A stretch of 64,000 nt of DNA, taken from assembly GCA_023213315.1 (NCBI GenBank), contig JAKCPI010027661.1:1-64000 (forward strand), written 5' to 3'. This document shows positions 35,651 through 46,697 of this stretch, in pieces (position 1 is the stretch's first letter; each line of letters begins with the position of its first letter). The DNA comes from Euborellia annulipes. Lineage: Eukaryota > Arthropoda > Insecta > Dermaptera > Anisolabididae. The position numbers were made by a program, and so were the translations under genes. The notes beneath the pieces were generated by a model that was not told where the DNA came from, did not search any database, and worked only from the letters and a program-made list of their open reading frames with translations.

Positions 35651-35670
35651 TTAAAAAAAAAACATTCAAG

Positions 35671-35827
35671 TTTTTTTTTTTAAATACTCACACTTTTTTC
35701 TCATTCACACTCACATTTTGGTATCCAAATGGCTTAAATAAAATCATCGGACTGCCTGGGATCCTACCCTCGACCCTTGGTACAAGTACAAGGCAGGCAC
35801 GTTACCAACTACGCCAAGCCCTTGGCC
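35671..35827 (-). mobile_element. SINE A with internal deletion
   Basis: Minus strand: head GGCTTGGCGTAGTTGGTAAC, GGATCCCAGGCAGTCCGATG, then directly the GTGTGAATGAGAAAA tail; the GCCGAAAAGAC core is missing. 12-bp duplication AAAACATTC(A/C)AG at 35659-35670 and 35828-35839. Confidence 0.75.
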
Positions 35828-35989
35828 AAAACATTCCAGTTCTCATATCCAGTGGCAACCGATTGTTACTCGAATTTTGAAAGTCTATTCATTATTTCCA
35901 CTTGCAATATGCTGATCCCGATTATCATATCGCCTGCTGAGAATCACAATGGCGAAAGTCCGAAAATTCACTTTTTGAGTTAAGCCTAA

Positions 35990-36640
35990 CAAACGTTGTT
36001 AAAACGTCTTCTCTTTTGAGTGTTAAAGTGGCGATACGATATTATATACTGTATATCTACTAATTAAAGATGATGTGAGAGGAGTCCATCAAATGCTGGC
36101 TTTTATTCTCCGGTCCTTTCCTTATTATATACAGTATATTTCCATTTTTACTTCCTCTTACCCTATATATGAAATATATAGAGAGAGAAAGTATTGTTTG
36201 CTATTGATTCTAGCTTATTCATTGTTACCCGGCTATTTAAAAGTATTTGCCTATAAAACTTCAAAAGCCTTTTCTCGAATTGTTGAATTTAGGACTTTCG
36301 TCACTATAATTCTCAGCAAGCGATATATATATTTGTGAATAAAGATTATTATTATTATTTCTCTAAACAAATATCTTAAATTCTCTAATTCGTAACATTA
36401 AATTAATTCATTTTAGATGTGAGATCTTTCAATTTCCGCGAATTCATAATTCGATTAACATTTTTTCTGCCAGCGAATTCTTTTACGAGCATTCATTAAG
36501 AACATCCGATTTATGCTAAAATATCTCACTAAATAACTTAAGAGTGAGTCAAATTTGAAAATAAAATTCAAAATTCGTCAAAAAAAAATTCATTTGGTAT
36601 GTTTTGGATTTTATGCTTTTTATTGAATGAATTTTATAAT
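35990..36640. other. AT-rich DNA with a palindrome-arm fragment
   Basis: 36,060-36,130 matches the arm of the 46.4 kb hammerhead element (AAAGATGATGTGAGAG). A short R1 end (AGAGAGAAAGTATTG) lies at about 36,180. Confidence 0.4.
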
Positions 36641-37520
36641 TTTTATTTTCTCTTACCTATATATTAATGTTAATATTATAATATTATATTAGGGTCCGAT
36701 CGAAACAAGATTTTCAACCGAAACCGAATATTCGGCCTCAACCTTAGTTTCGGCCGAAACCGAAACTTGTATTTCATATAAAAAATTTATATCATTTTAC
36801 CTTTTTTTTTTTTTGAAATTTTTTCCCCTCCGGTGAAAATCATTTTACCTTTTTTTTAGGGAGACTAAATTTTTTTCTCTCTCAAGTGTGATTCATCCGA
36901 AACCATGATTTTTGGCCGAAACTGGCCGAAACCGAATATTCGGTCGGTTCCTAATATATATAGAGGCATTGGTTTCATGTCAAAAATTCGATGTCGAGAT
37001 TTTGATGGAAGTACACTTTTTGAGGTTCCCTGAGTTCAAAAAAGGCGGTTCCGCTTTCTGTCTGTGAACAAAATATCAAAACAAAAATATTTCAAGAACG
37101 AAAAGAGCTAGATTTTATTTAACCCTTTTCGGCTACTGAGGCCATTTAGGGGATGACTTTATTAAATCTATTTTTAAATTACATTATACCGATGGCTATC
37201 GGGGGACGCTGATTGTTGGGGGTCACCATTCCCGAGCTTTCGCCGCGCTTGGCATTGCTTAACTGTATCGATTGTGGTGACTGTTGCTCTTCTCCGTTGC
37301 CAGACCCCCCAGCTAGGAGTTTGAAATTTCATATTTAAGTTAGGCACGTAAAACGAAGCTTTTTAACAAAACCGGTCAAAAGTACTAGTACTTTACTGAT
37401 GTACTTTTTTGATTAAAATTCAAAATTATCTTTTAGATGCTCTTTAAAATGTATATTCTTATTTTCCCCTTAAAATTGTTTGAAGCACACGTTACTCTTC
37501 TATTTCATAAGAAAGATAAA
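36640..37520 (-). repeat. R1 copy with two insertions
   Basis: The terminal hairpin is split at about 36,691-36,953 by a piece rich in CCGAAACCGAATATTCGG. The body is split at about 37,125-37,313 by a SINE-like unit (TTCGGCTACTGAGGCC) flanked by AGCTAG. R1 ends near GAAAGATAAAGG. Confidence 0.6.
37125..37313 (-). mobile_element. SINE-like unit C
   Basis: AACCCTTTTCGGCTACTGAG, GGCCATTTAGG, CCGATGGCTATCGGGGG and a C-rich end. Relatives lie at 9,825-10,010, 21,575-21,745 and 16,763-16,805. It shares the GCC-TCAG-GCCGAAAAG core of SINE A. Confidence 0.45.
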
Positions 37521-38184
37521 GGTCTCCATACAGGTGAAGGGCGACCTCAAGGAAAAAATCTCAAAGATTTCCTCGAGGAAAATATTATTGAATTTCAATT
37601 AGGATTTTTTGGTCTCGAGGTCACCAATTGAATTTCCCTTTCTCCGGGGCTTGGAAAATCGGGGGGGTGTGGGGGGTTAGGGGGTTTTTGGTAAAAAAAA
37701 AAATTTTTGGGGTTGAGGTTCTGTAATAACAACCCTTTACTTATTTCTCTTTTTTACTACCGTTTATTTTGGTGCATACTATAGTGTTATTGCTTTTTTC
37801 GCCAAACACAACATTAGCCATTTAATACCACACTGGAGGTAGTTCAAAGGTCGAGATATCAGATTACAAAAACGTATTCTATTGAATTACATAAATACCT
37901 TCTCAATTTAAACCTGATTGAAAACCATTCATCTGCAAAATTATATTTAAATAACGAAAAAAAAATCAAATTATTCATAAAATTTCATTCATTCATCCAT
38001 AAAATTTATTCAAATTGTTTTAACGACTTTACAATTTTAATTAGTGAGTTTTCTGATTCTGGTAGAATCATGAATTATGCTTCCTAGATATCACATTTCT
38101 CCGGACATATACTTAGCAACACCGCTGTCAAATCGATTTAGTTCTATACACTATCTGCGTCGTTCGCCCATGGCGGGTTTTGAC

Positions 38185-38455
38185 ACTCTTTAACTGGCAC
38201 GGATGGGGGGCATGGGGCATTTGCCCCCCCCCCCCCAAGGGCTCTGATTTTTTGAAAATTTTATATTATTCTAAATAAAATCTTTCAAAATATATCTACG
38301 AGTATATAAACTGTACAAAATTAAACAATTAATTAAATATATTTTGGACAAATTTGAGTACCTATTTGTAAGTAAATTATAAGAAAAAAAGTTTGCCCCC
38401 CCTCCCCAAGAAAAAAATTTGCCCCCAAGAAAAAGTTTGAAATGACGTCACTGAT
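38185..38455. mobile_element. G/C-run repeat, possible hAT-type remnant
   Basis: GGCACGGATGGGGGGCATGG and CCCCCCAAGAAAAA tracts around AT-rich sequence, ending GACGTCACTGATCTGG. Similar G-rich ends occur at 24,595-24,785, 55,080-55,140 and 56,855-56,925. Confidence 0.35.
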
Positions 38456-38683
38456 CTGGTTTTGCATTCCCTAATTCATGTTCGGCAATTTTTCAAACGA
38501 CCTTGTTTGAATAGACAATTTATATAAATATAATATATCTGGCTCATTACGAATACCCCTCACTCACCTATCTTTAAAAACAAATTATCTTTGAACTAGT
38601 GATGAGAAGTGGCTGTAGACTTTGAATTGGGTATAGGAGACTTTGCAGCCAAGGAAATTAAATAAAAAACTTATTTAATTATT

Positions 38684-38730
38684 AATCGTCGACGTTTCGG
38701 TCGCAAGTCACGACCTTCCTCAGGACGATT
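38684..38730 (-). ncRNA. Hammerhead ribozyme motif, mirror copy, intact core
   Basis: Exact inverted copy of the 38,972 motif in the left arm of the palindrome: same 7-bp stem I, CTGAGGA, 5-bp stem II and GAAACGTC. Cleavage is predicted after the C at 38691 on the minus strand. Confidence 0.78.
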
Positions 38731-38971
38731 AATTGTTAGAATACAAGGTTAACAGTATTATGATTAATTATCATTGTAAGTTATACAATTTTTAATTGGG
38801 CTGTATGTATTAAGAGTAACTTGTTCGCTTATGACTTATTACAATCAAATGATTTGATTGTAATAAGTCATAAGCGAACAAGTTACTCTTAATACATACA
38901 GCCCAATTAAAAATTGTATAACTTACAATGATAATTAATCATAATACTGTTAACCTTGTATTCTAACAATT

Positions 38972-39018
38972 AATCGTCCTGAGGAAGGTCGTGACTTGCG
39001 ACCGAAACGTCGACGATT
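38972..39018 (+). ncRNA. Hammerhead ribozyme motif, type I, intact core
   Basis: Stem I AATCGTC/GACGATT (7 bp), core CTGAGGA, stem II GGTCG/CGACC with a 7-base loop, then GAAA. Stem III is minimal: ACGT folding on itself as A-U and C-G with no loop. Cleavage is predicted after C39011. One extra A lies between the core and stem II. All core residues needed in the family (C3, G5, A6, G8, A9, G12, A13, A14) are present. Activity is inferred. Confidence 0.78.
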
Positions 39019-39090
39019 AATAATTAAATAAGTTTTTTATTTAATTTCCTTGGCTGCAAAGTCTCCTATACCCAATTCAAATTATCTTTG

Positions 39091-39730
39091 TATTTGTTAA
39101 AATAATCATTACTACAATATATAAAACAAATTAATACAAATTCGAGTTTCCCAAAATTTTTCCATGATCTTTGGAATGACAAAATTAAGCCGCTACAAAA
39201 CATTTCCCACATGTCACAGTATATCAAAGGGTGTTTCAAAAGAAAATATTAACGGTACATAAATTAAATTAATTTTTTTTCCTGTAATAAAAATATTATC
39301 TTTTACAACATGTAAACAAATTAATGTTAAATTGATGATCTTGTCAAAGGTGGCAAGGGGAGATTATGGAAATTACTTCCCTCTTTGAGTAATAAAAAAA
39401 TTCTTTAAATAAATATATTTATTACATTGCACGTAAAATCTTCTAAGATATTACACTCAATATCTTAGGTCTTCTTATATAAGGAATAAACATATATGAT
39501 CATCTCGAAAACAAAAGTACCAATTTCAATAATACAAATAAATTTAAAATAAATAGCAATATATTAATCTGTTTATAAAAAATCAAGGCCATCTTACATA
39601 CAATAACAAAATTAAATAAAACTGTAGAAAAAAAAATCTCAATTATCAACGTGCTATTATCGGTCTTTTACTGTAGCCTATTTGAAATAAACACTCAAAT
39701 TATCATTATTGAGTGTATATAAAAATCAGA
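39091..39730. other. AT-rich DNA, nothing recognised
   Basis: Intron-like; no frame or repeat family seen. The similar stretch 40,075-40,540 is also empty. Confidence 0.4.
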
Positions 39731-39738
39731 ATCTATAT

Positions 39739-40066
39739 CAGCATATCCCAACCTTTTGAAGTGCACGGAACCCCAAAGGTGCGTTGGGAATAATATTACA
39801 CACTAGCGGCACCCTTCCTTTTTTTTCCCTATCAAATCTAAATTTTTTTCCACCCTGGGGCAAATTTTTTTTCCCTTGCGTGAAAATCATTTAACCTTTT
39901 TTTTGGCAAAGCTTAATTTTTTTCCGATCTATGGAAAATTTTGCCGCTTCCATTTTAATCATTTGACCTCTTTATTTTATTTTTTTTTATCTAAATATCT
40001 CGCGGCACCTCTTAGGCATTCTCGCGGCACCCTTGGGTGCCGGGGCACACCGGTTGGGAACCACTG
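39739..40066. mobile_element. hAT-type MITE
   Basis: Same family as 10,581, opposite orientation: ends CAGCATATCCCAACC and GGTTGGGAACCACTG, exact 8-bp duplication ATCTATAT (39731-39738, 40067-40074). Small open frames within are artefacts. Confidence 0.85.
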
Positions 40067-40540
40067 ATCTATATCTTAATTGGTGGGTTTAGTCGTACTA
40101 CAATCGAATATCCAATAACGAGGTTGAGATTCTTATACAGTATATCATTAATTAAAAAATTTTATGAAGGATTTGTTACATTTTAGCCATCTGGGGTTTT
40201 TTAAATTAACATTTTATATGGAAATTGGCTATTATAATATTTATACCATGGGAAAAAGAATAGATATTTTGTATGATCCCGTTAAATCTTTAGAAAGAAG
40301 AGTGGCCTGGGGGTTTTCATAATACTTGAAAATAAATAGTATTTTTCCAAGAAAAATCAACAGAATTTAATTAGAGGGTTTGAGAACAATAAATTTGAAA
40401 GTGATTGATTTTGATGATTTAACAGGACAATATTTTATCAAGGATTTCCTTATGTTTAGGGTTCTAGTAATTTTGATAAATTGCATAAGAACCCTAGGCC
40501 TTAGAAAATCGATTTATAACAGTAAAAATAATCTTAAAGA

Positions 40541-41110
40541 AACTGGTGTGACTGGTGCACAGCACACAACTTTCTCTTACCTTCGGTAATCGAAAGTTGT
40601 GTACTGTGCTTGTCACACCAGATTTTTTCTGTCGGCATGTATTTAGTTTCCGACAGTACGGTACATTCGATTTTCAAGATGTAAAATTTATATGTGAAAA
40701 TATTTATATTTCATTACCATGGCAACCATTTCTCCTATCTTTTCTCTGGAGTACAAGAGTAAAGTGGTCTCCAGAAGATTTCAATGACAAAATGAGAATA
40801 TACATTTTAAAGAGAATCTAAAAAATAATTGATTTTTGAATTTATAAAAAAAATCGTTGGAGCAAATTTAGAGAAAATCGAAAAAAACTGAAAAAGTACA
40901 TCAGTAAAGTACTAGTACTCTTTGGCCGATTTTGTTCAAAAGCTTCGTCTCACGTCCTATGGGGGTACCTAATTTAAATATAAATTTTCAACCTCCTAGC
41001 TCTTTTCGTTCTTGAGATATTTTGTTCACAGACACACAGACAGACCATGTCGCGAAAACCACTTTTTTGGATTCAGGGGACCTCAAAACGTGTATATCCA
41101 TCAAAATCTC
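40541..41110 (+). repeat. R1 copy, right end replaced
   Basis: Good left hairpin and body. The usual R1 sequence stops after CCATCAAAATCTC at about 41,110 and unrelated sequence with GGGCCCCTCGC follows. The terminal AT hairpin is missing. Confidence 0.75.
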
Positions 41111-41389
41111 ACTTAAATTAACCCAAAGAGGGCCCCTCGCTCTTTCCGCCCTGAAATTATCAGTGGGACGGCATACATAGAGCAAGAATAAATTAAAGGC
41201 GCCCCTAGTTGAGCTTTGCCCCTCTGCCCTTAGTCGTTAGATGCTCGTAATGTCGCTGTCCACAAAATAAATTATATGGACTGTGGTTAAATTGTAGGTA
41301 GTTTGAAATATTTGCTGTAAAGCTTATTTCAATGGCCCAAAACTGTTTTTTCTCCATTTTCGTACTAAATTATATATTCATCAACCCTC

Positions 41390-41615
41390 TCTCTCTTCAG
41401 TGATTAGTGTCAGAACTGACACTTTGCGTTTACTCTAAGGAGTAACTTTCATGGGAATAATATGAATTGGGTTCCCGTTTACTTCCTCAGGAGGAGGCAA
41501 CTCAAATAGAGTTGGATAATTTTTTTGCCGTGAGATGTATTTGAACTCGATTTGTCTTCAACTCAGGATTAAAAGCTTAACTGCTTTATTCCCTCGGCTA
41601 ATCGCCTCCTCGAAT
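41390..41615 (-). mobile_element. tRNA-derived SINE B
   Basis: Minus strand: GCGATTAGCCGAGGGAATAA head, GAGTTCAAATAC B-box region, body shared with 5,875, and a GAGAGAGAGG tail. Confidence 0.6.
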
Positions 41616-41828
41616 TCTTTATTTAGCCTAAAATAAAAGACTGTTTTTGAATTTAGTAACCGCAGATATCTTTATGATCACCGCTTCTCGGTAGAAAATT
41701 AATTATTTTCATATATCTCTTATTCGCTCTACTTATGTGTAAAACTTAAAATATTTTTCGAGATCTATATATTTGAATAAGATATTAGTATAGAATATAC
41801 TTCGATTCAGACTTAATTAGTCATAGAT

Positions 41829-42022
41829 ATATTTAACAAGACTCTGAGTATGTTTTTTGTTGGTGGGCCAAGCGCCCCATGACGGAAGTGGAAGTGAGTT
41901 TTTGTTGGTGTAAGTCGAGGTCCGGTGGCCTGGTGCAATGGCTAGCACACCGGTGGCCCGGAAAGGCTGGAGATCCTGGGTGCATTGGCCCACCAACAAA
42001 AACATACAGTCTTGTTAAATAA
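41829..42022. mobile_element. Fold-back element with tRNA-like core
   Basis: Inverted ends TTTAACAAGACT...TTTTTGTTGGTGGGCC enclose GGTCCGGTGGCCTGGTGCAA, which resembles a tRNA-derived head. No reliable B box, so only a fold-back call. Confidence 0.45.
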
Positions 42023-42329
42023 AATTTATTTATTTAAATTCTTAATGATGTCGATTTTATTTACTACTCGGTCGAATTTCTTATTAGTTCAATGAAGTAT
42101 TCTCCCACGAACTTCTTGAATCGTCAATCCATATTGTCGCCTATTTGGTATTTTAAACATACGATATATTATATAACTTATAAATTCATATAAAAATTTC
42201 AATTAAGAATTAGACAAGAAATGTAGTCTATTTGTGATTTGAATGTTTCTTAAGAGAGAATAAATTTGACCGTCTACTATAGTTATAGTAATAAAAAGGA
42301 ACATAAAGTTATTGATGCTTTAAAAAAAC

Positions 42330-42935
42330 CCGACTGAATTGAATGGAAGAGTTGATTGGAGGCCAGACATTTGTTGTTTGCTCACGGCCAAGGATAAACG
42401 CTATCTGTTAGCCTTAGTGATCCGCAACCGGAAACACCAGCTATACCTGCGGGCCTCCAAATAGGCGTCACATTTTACACCCTCCTCCTCCTCCTCCTCC
42501 TCCCTCTCCAAATACAAACATTCCTTTCAATTAATTTCCAACATCATTACCATTTATTCTCATTAAAGAATATTGAAACTTATTAGCAATAATTGAATTT
42601 ATGAAAAATAACTATAAATGGGCAAAATAAGTGAAGTGGTTGGCTAATGAGTCGGGTTTTTTTGAAATTTTTTGAAATTATTCAGGTGTTCCCCCTTGAC
42701 GGGCCTTGAGTTTATCCCGTCTAAGTGAAATATAAATGATTATTCGCTAACTGTTAATGATATTCGCGATTGGAAACAAGTCTCAAGTATGTCTGGGAGC
42801 AAGTTGAAGGAAAAACTAAAGCCAGAGCCAAAGCAGTCTCCGCCAATGACCTTGAGCAATCTAGCCTAGTAATTAATTTATGCAAATAGAGACAGCCAGG
42901 ACTATATATCAATATCAAAGCTATAGACAATAATT
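42330..42935. promoter_or_regulatory. Single-copy, GC-richer segment with homeodomain/POU-like sites
   Basis: No similarity to the repeat families seen here. It contains a TTGGAGGCC ... GGGCCTCCAA inverted pair and, at about 42,873-42,892, TAATTAATTT next to ATGCAAAT (octamer). Possible enhancer; purely sequence-based. Confidence 0.25.
42480..42506 (+). repeat. (CTC)n microsatellite
   Basis: CCTCCTCCTCCTCCTCC tract next to a GC-richer, apparently single-copy segment. Confidence 0.85.
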
Positions 42936-43185
42936 ATGGACACCCACTCAAGGAACATACCTGAAGAAAATGAAAGAAGATGATTTGAGAATTTACTTTT
43001 CCGCACTGATATAATATTAAGAGAAAAGTATTGTGATCATGAAAAATTCAACACCCCAAATTTACTTTATGTATCAGAGGACTTCAAAAATGCAAAAAGA
43101 TTGTAGAAGCGGTAAAATTTATTAATAACCATATTTTCTTAGTTCACTTTAACGAAATTCAATTGAGTGGAACTGAGTTTATTTC

Positions 43186-43879
43186 AAAAAAATCTGGTGT
43201 GACTGGCGCACAGCACACAACTTTCTCTTACCTTCGGTAATCGAAAGTTGTGTACTGTGCTTGTCACACCAGATTTTTTGTGTCGACATATATTTAGTTC
43301 CCGACAGTACGGAACATTTGAATTCAGATGTAAAATTTATAAGTATGGGAAAATATTTATATTTTGTTACCATGGCAACCATTTCTCCTATCTTCCCTAT
43401 GAAATACAAGAGTAAAGTGGTCTTCAGAAGATTTCAATCGCAAAATGAGAATATACATTTTAAAGAGCATCTAAAAAATAATTGATTTTTGAATTTTAAA
43501 AAAAATCGTTGGAGCAAATTTTGAGAAAATCGAAAAAAACTGAAAAAGTACATCAGTAAAGTACTAGTAATCTTTGGCCGATTTTGATTAAAAGCTTATT
43601 TTTCCGGTCCCGGGGGGTGTTTAAGTTAAATATAGAATTTCAACCTCGTAACTCAATTCCTTCATGCTTAAAATTGAACACACACACACACACCCACCCA
43701 CCCACCCACACACCCACCCACCCACACACAGACAGACCATGTCGCGAAGACCACTTTTTGGATTCAGGGGACCTCAAAACGTGAAGATCCATCAAAATCT
43801 CGATATCGAATTTTTGACATGAATCCAATACTTTCTCTCTATATATATATTACATATATACATAGGTAAGAGAAAGTAA
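43186..43879 (+). repeat. R1 copy, full length
   Basis: Intact left hairpin (43,186-43,280), X-box at about 43,369, CA/CCCA tract at about 43,679-43,732, right end GGTAAGAGAAAGTA. Very similar to the copies at 17.9 and 20.5 kb, so recently dispersed. Confidence 0.85.
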
Positions 43880-43933
43880 TATAAATGAACGGAAATATGT
43901 TGGAACTTTATTAAAACTAGCTATAAAAGACCC

Positions 43934-44580
43934 CAAAAAATCTAGTGTGATTGGTCGCACCAGGGTCGGAACTAGAAGATTTTTACGGGGGGGAATTTAA
44001 TTTGTCGCCCCCTCCTTAAAATTTTCCCTGATCTCAAAAATTTTTCTGCGAAATTTTTTTTTTTGCGGAACCAACGCAAATTTTTGCCACCCACGAAACC
44101 AAAAATTTTTATATTTCTTTAATTGCCGCCCCCTGATATCTGCCGTTCGGGGCACATGCGTCCACTGCCCCCCCCCCCCCGGCCGTGGGTCGCACAGAAC
44201 ACAACTTTCTTTGAACTTCGGTAATATGAAGTTGGTTTCTGTATTTGTCACACTAGATTTTTCTGTGTCCGCCAACATATTAGAATTCAAGATGTAAAAT
44301 TTATAAGCATTGAAAAAATATTTATATTTTGTAGCCATGGCAAAGATTTCTCCTATCTTTCCTATGAAGTACAAGAGTAAAGTTGTCTTCAAACAATTTT
44401 GAGAGCAAAATGCGAATATACATTTTAAAGAGCATTCAAAACTTAATTGATTTATGAATTTTAATCAAAATTTTAGAAGATATTTTTAAAAAATCGGAAA
44501 AACTAAAAAACAACATCAATAAAGTACTAGTACTCTTTGACCGAATTTATTGAAATCCCACTAGACGGCAATAAAATGGA
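43934..44580 (+). repeat. R1 copy with hAT MITE in its hairpin
   Basis: The left hairpin starts at 43,934, is split by the MITE at 43,961-44,187, and resumes with CACAGAACACAACTTTC. The body is diverged and lacks the right end. Confidence 0.7.
43961..44187. mobile_element. hAT-type MITE in an R1 hairpin
   Basis: Same family as 32,078 (CAGGGTCGGAACTAGAAG start, CCCGGCCGTG end), exact 8-bp duplication GGTCGCAC (43953-43960, 44188-44195). Confidence 0.83.
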
Positions 44581-44631
44581 TTTTTAGCTAAAGTATAAAA
44601 TTTGAGAATTGAGAGAATTTTCGTTTTTGAG

Positions 44632-45338
44632 CGACTGGTCGCACAGCACACAACTTTCTCTTACCTTCGCTGTTCGAAAGTTGTGTTCTGTGCTTGTCAC
44701 CAGTAGCGTAGCCAGGATTTCTGTTTGGGGGGGTCCAAAAGTTTTATGAACACCCGAGGGGGGGGGAACACACATTTGGATACCAAATGGTTTAAATAGA
44801 AATGCCTCAACCCCCAATAGATATTATCTCATATATTTCTTTAAGTCTTATATGGCCTAAGTTGCCGAAAAGACTGTTTGAATGTGTGTGCGAGTGTGAG
44901 TGTGAATGAGAAAAAAAGTATGAATGTTAAAAAATAAGAGAAAAGTACTCTTCATAAAATTTCAAGGGCAAAATGAGAATATATATATTTTAAAGAGAAT
45001 CTAAATAAAAAAATAATTGTTTTTTTAATTTTAATCAAAATCGTTTGAACGAAAAATCAAAAAAACTGGAAAACTACATTAGTAAAGTACTACTAGTTTT
45101 TGGTCTTATTTTCACTCACGCGGGTGCCTAATTTAAATATCAAATTCCAAATTCCTAGCTCAATTCCTTCATGCTTTAAATTGAACATACACAGACAGAC
45201 CATGTTGCTAAAAACACTTTTTTGGATTCAGGGGACCTCAAAACGTTTATATTCATTAAAATCTCGACATAGAATTTTTGACATGAATTCAATAATTCCT
45301 CTCTCTATATATTTACATATATATAGGTAAGAGAAAGT
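44632..45338 (+). repeat. R1 hairpin fragment, SINE piece and R1 right half
   Basis: 44,632-44,702 is an R1 left hairpin without its outer arm, cut by a G-rich hAT-type end (CAGTAGCGTAGCCAGG at 44,701). 44,765-44,936 is a 5'-truncated SINE A copy. 44,937-45,338 is the R1 right half ending ATAGGTAAGAGAAAGTA. Confidence 0.6.
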
Positions 45339-45339
45339 A

Positions 45340-46190
45340 AAAAGTACAATTCTTTTCGCCTAGGCAAGGGCAGCCGGCTGGCTATTTACCTATATAAAAA
45401 TAGCCATTTGCAAAACACTGGCAATTGACAGTGTTTTTTAGAACCTAAAAGAAACTAAATTGGCATTTTCGTTGTTTATGTTTGTGCGAAGTATTTGAAC
45501 TTGATTCACTAATTCTATTTTATGTTGAAAATATTTTTGTAAATAACATTTAAAAACAATCTTGTTTTTCTGATTCTTACTTAATATATGATAAACTTAT
45601 GTCAGCTCTAGTTGTATAGAGCATTTTAAGGCGATTCCCTTTATTTATTAACTCTGCCTCGGCCACCAGCAGGGAATTGTTGTCTGATTTAAGATGTTCC
45701 AGTTAATCTTGTCAACATCTCGTTCTTGTTTTCGACCCATAAAATATCATTGGTAATCCATTAGCGCCGATTTCTTTTTCTTATCGTTATTCGTTTACAT
45801 ATGTATTCGTATAGCAATTAACAAACAACACTGAGCAAATGGCAAACAACCTGATTCACTCACTTCCCCCACCTCCTTCTACCACCACCGCCTCTGTGTT
45901 GTTTATTTCACATAGCGAGTTGGAATTCAGGAAATTAATTTCACACAAACTAAAGAAGTTTTTTTTTCCTTTATAAGATTAATAAAATAGATTCTTCTGG
46001 AGGTCGATCTCACACCTCCGTAACAACTAGTTATTTATTAGGGTCATTATTAAATATTTTAATTTTTCTTTCCTGTAGTCTGGTAAAAAAATATAAAATC
46101 AGCTGATGGGGTACAAGTCCTCTTTCCTCCCAGATGTGAGAGCAGGCTGTAATTCACTTTCATCCAGATCTCTTAGTCCAAAAAAGTGCG
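45340..46190. other. Single-copy-looking DNA
   Basis: 45,640-45,930 is less AT-rich and free of the window's repeats (CCTCGGCCACCAGCAGGGAA). No exon could be justified. Confidence 0.35.
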
Positions 46191-46504
46191 TTCCGCCAAA
46201 TGGATTATCTGTGTGTCTGCTGGAAACAAAATATATGAAGAACAAAAAGAGCTAGGAAGTTGAAATTTTATATTTAAGTTCGGAACCCCCTGAGCCATAA
46301 TACAAAACTTTTGAAAGAAATCGGCCAAAGAGTATTAGTACTTTATTTATGTACTTTTTCAGTTTTTTTTCGATTTTCTCAAAATTTGCTCCAACTAAAA
46401 TAAATAATTACAATTGGAATATTTTCACTGGATCAGATGTATAAGGAAAGGACCGGAGAATAAAAGCCAGCAATTGATGGACCCTCTCACATCATCTTTA
46501 ATTA

Positions 46505-46546
46505 GCAAATATTTCGACTAGCATCACGCCTAGTCATCATCAGTGC
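46505..46546 (-). ncRNA. Hammerhead ribozyme motif with AU stem III
   Basis: Minus strand: stem I GCA/TGC, core CTGATGA, an extra T, stem II GACTAG/CTAGTC (6 bp), GAAA, then TATT giving a zero-loop A-U/U-A stem III and cleavage base U. Weaker stem I and III than at 38.7 kb. Confidence 0.65.
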
Positions 46547-46654
46547 AAACAAATGATTTGGTGGAGGGCCCGTGTCAAACAATGGTTGAGGATTATTTTA
46601 AAATTTTTCAGAGAAGCAGGGGTCAGACGCAAGGGTGAGCGAAGTTCATTTGTT

Positions 46655-46697
46655 TGCACTTATGATGACTAGGCGTGATGTCAGTCGAAATATTTGC
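46655..46697 (+). ncRNA. Hammerhead motif, decayed mirror copy
   Basis: Mirror of the 46,505 motif with G5 changed to T (CTTATGA) and a disrupted stem II. Likely inactive. Confidence 0.55.

Larger units (their letters stand above)
38594..39077. mobile_element. Palindromic element with two intact inverted hammerhead motifs
   Basis: Near-perfect inverted repeat centred at about 38,851, arms about 230 bases. It is flanked by a 13-bp duplication CAAATTATCTTTG (38581-38593 and 39078-39090). Each arm contains a complete hammerhead motif pointing away from the centre, followed by an A/T-rich tail. No protein is encoded. Best read as a non-autonomous relative of Penelope-like elements, which carry such ribozymes in terminal repeats and can be in inverted arrangement. 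Confidence 0.75.

Noticed and set aside
38594..39077. Simple transcription terminator or plain MITE
   Set aside because: The 12-13 bp duplications and paired hammerhead cores are not explained by a terminator or by TA/8-bp MITE insertion.
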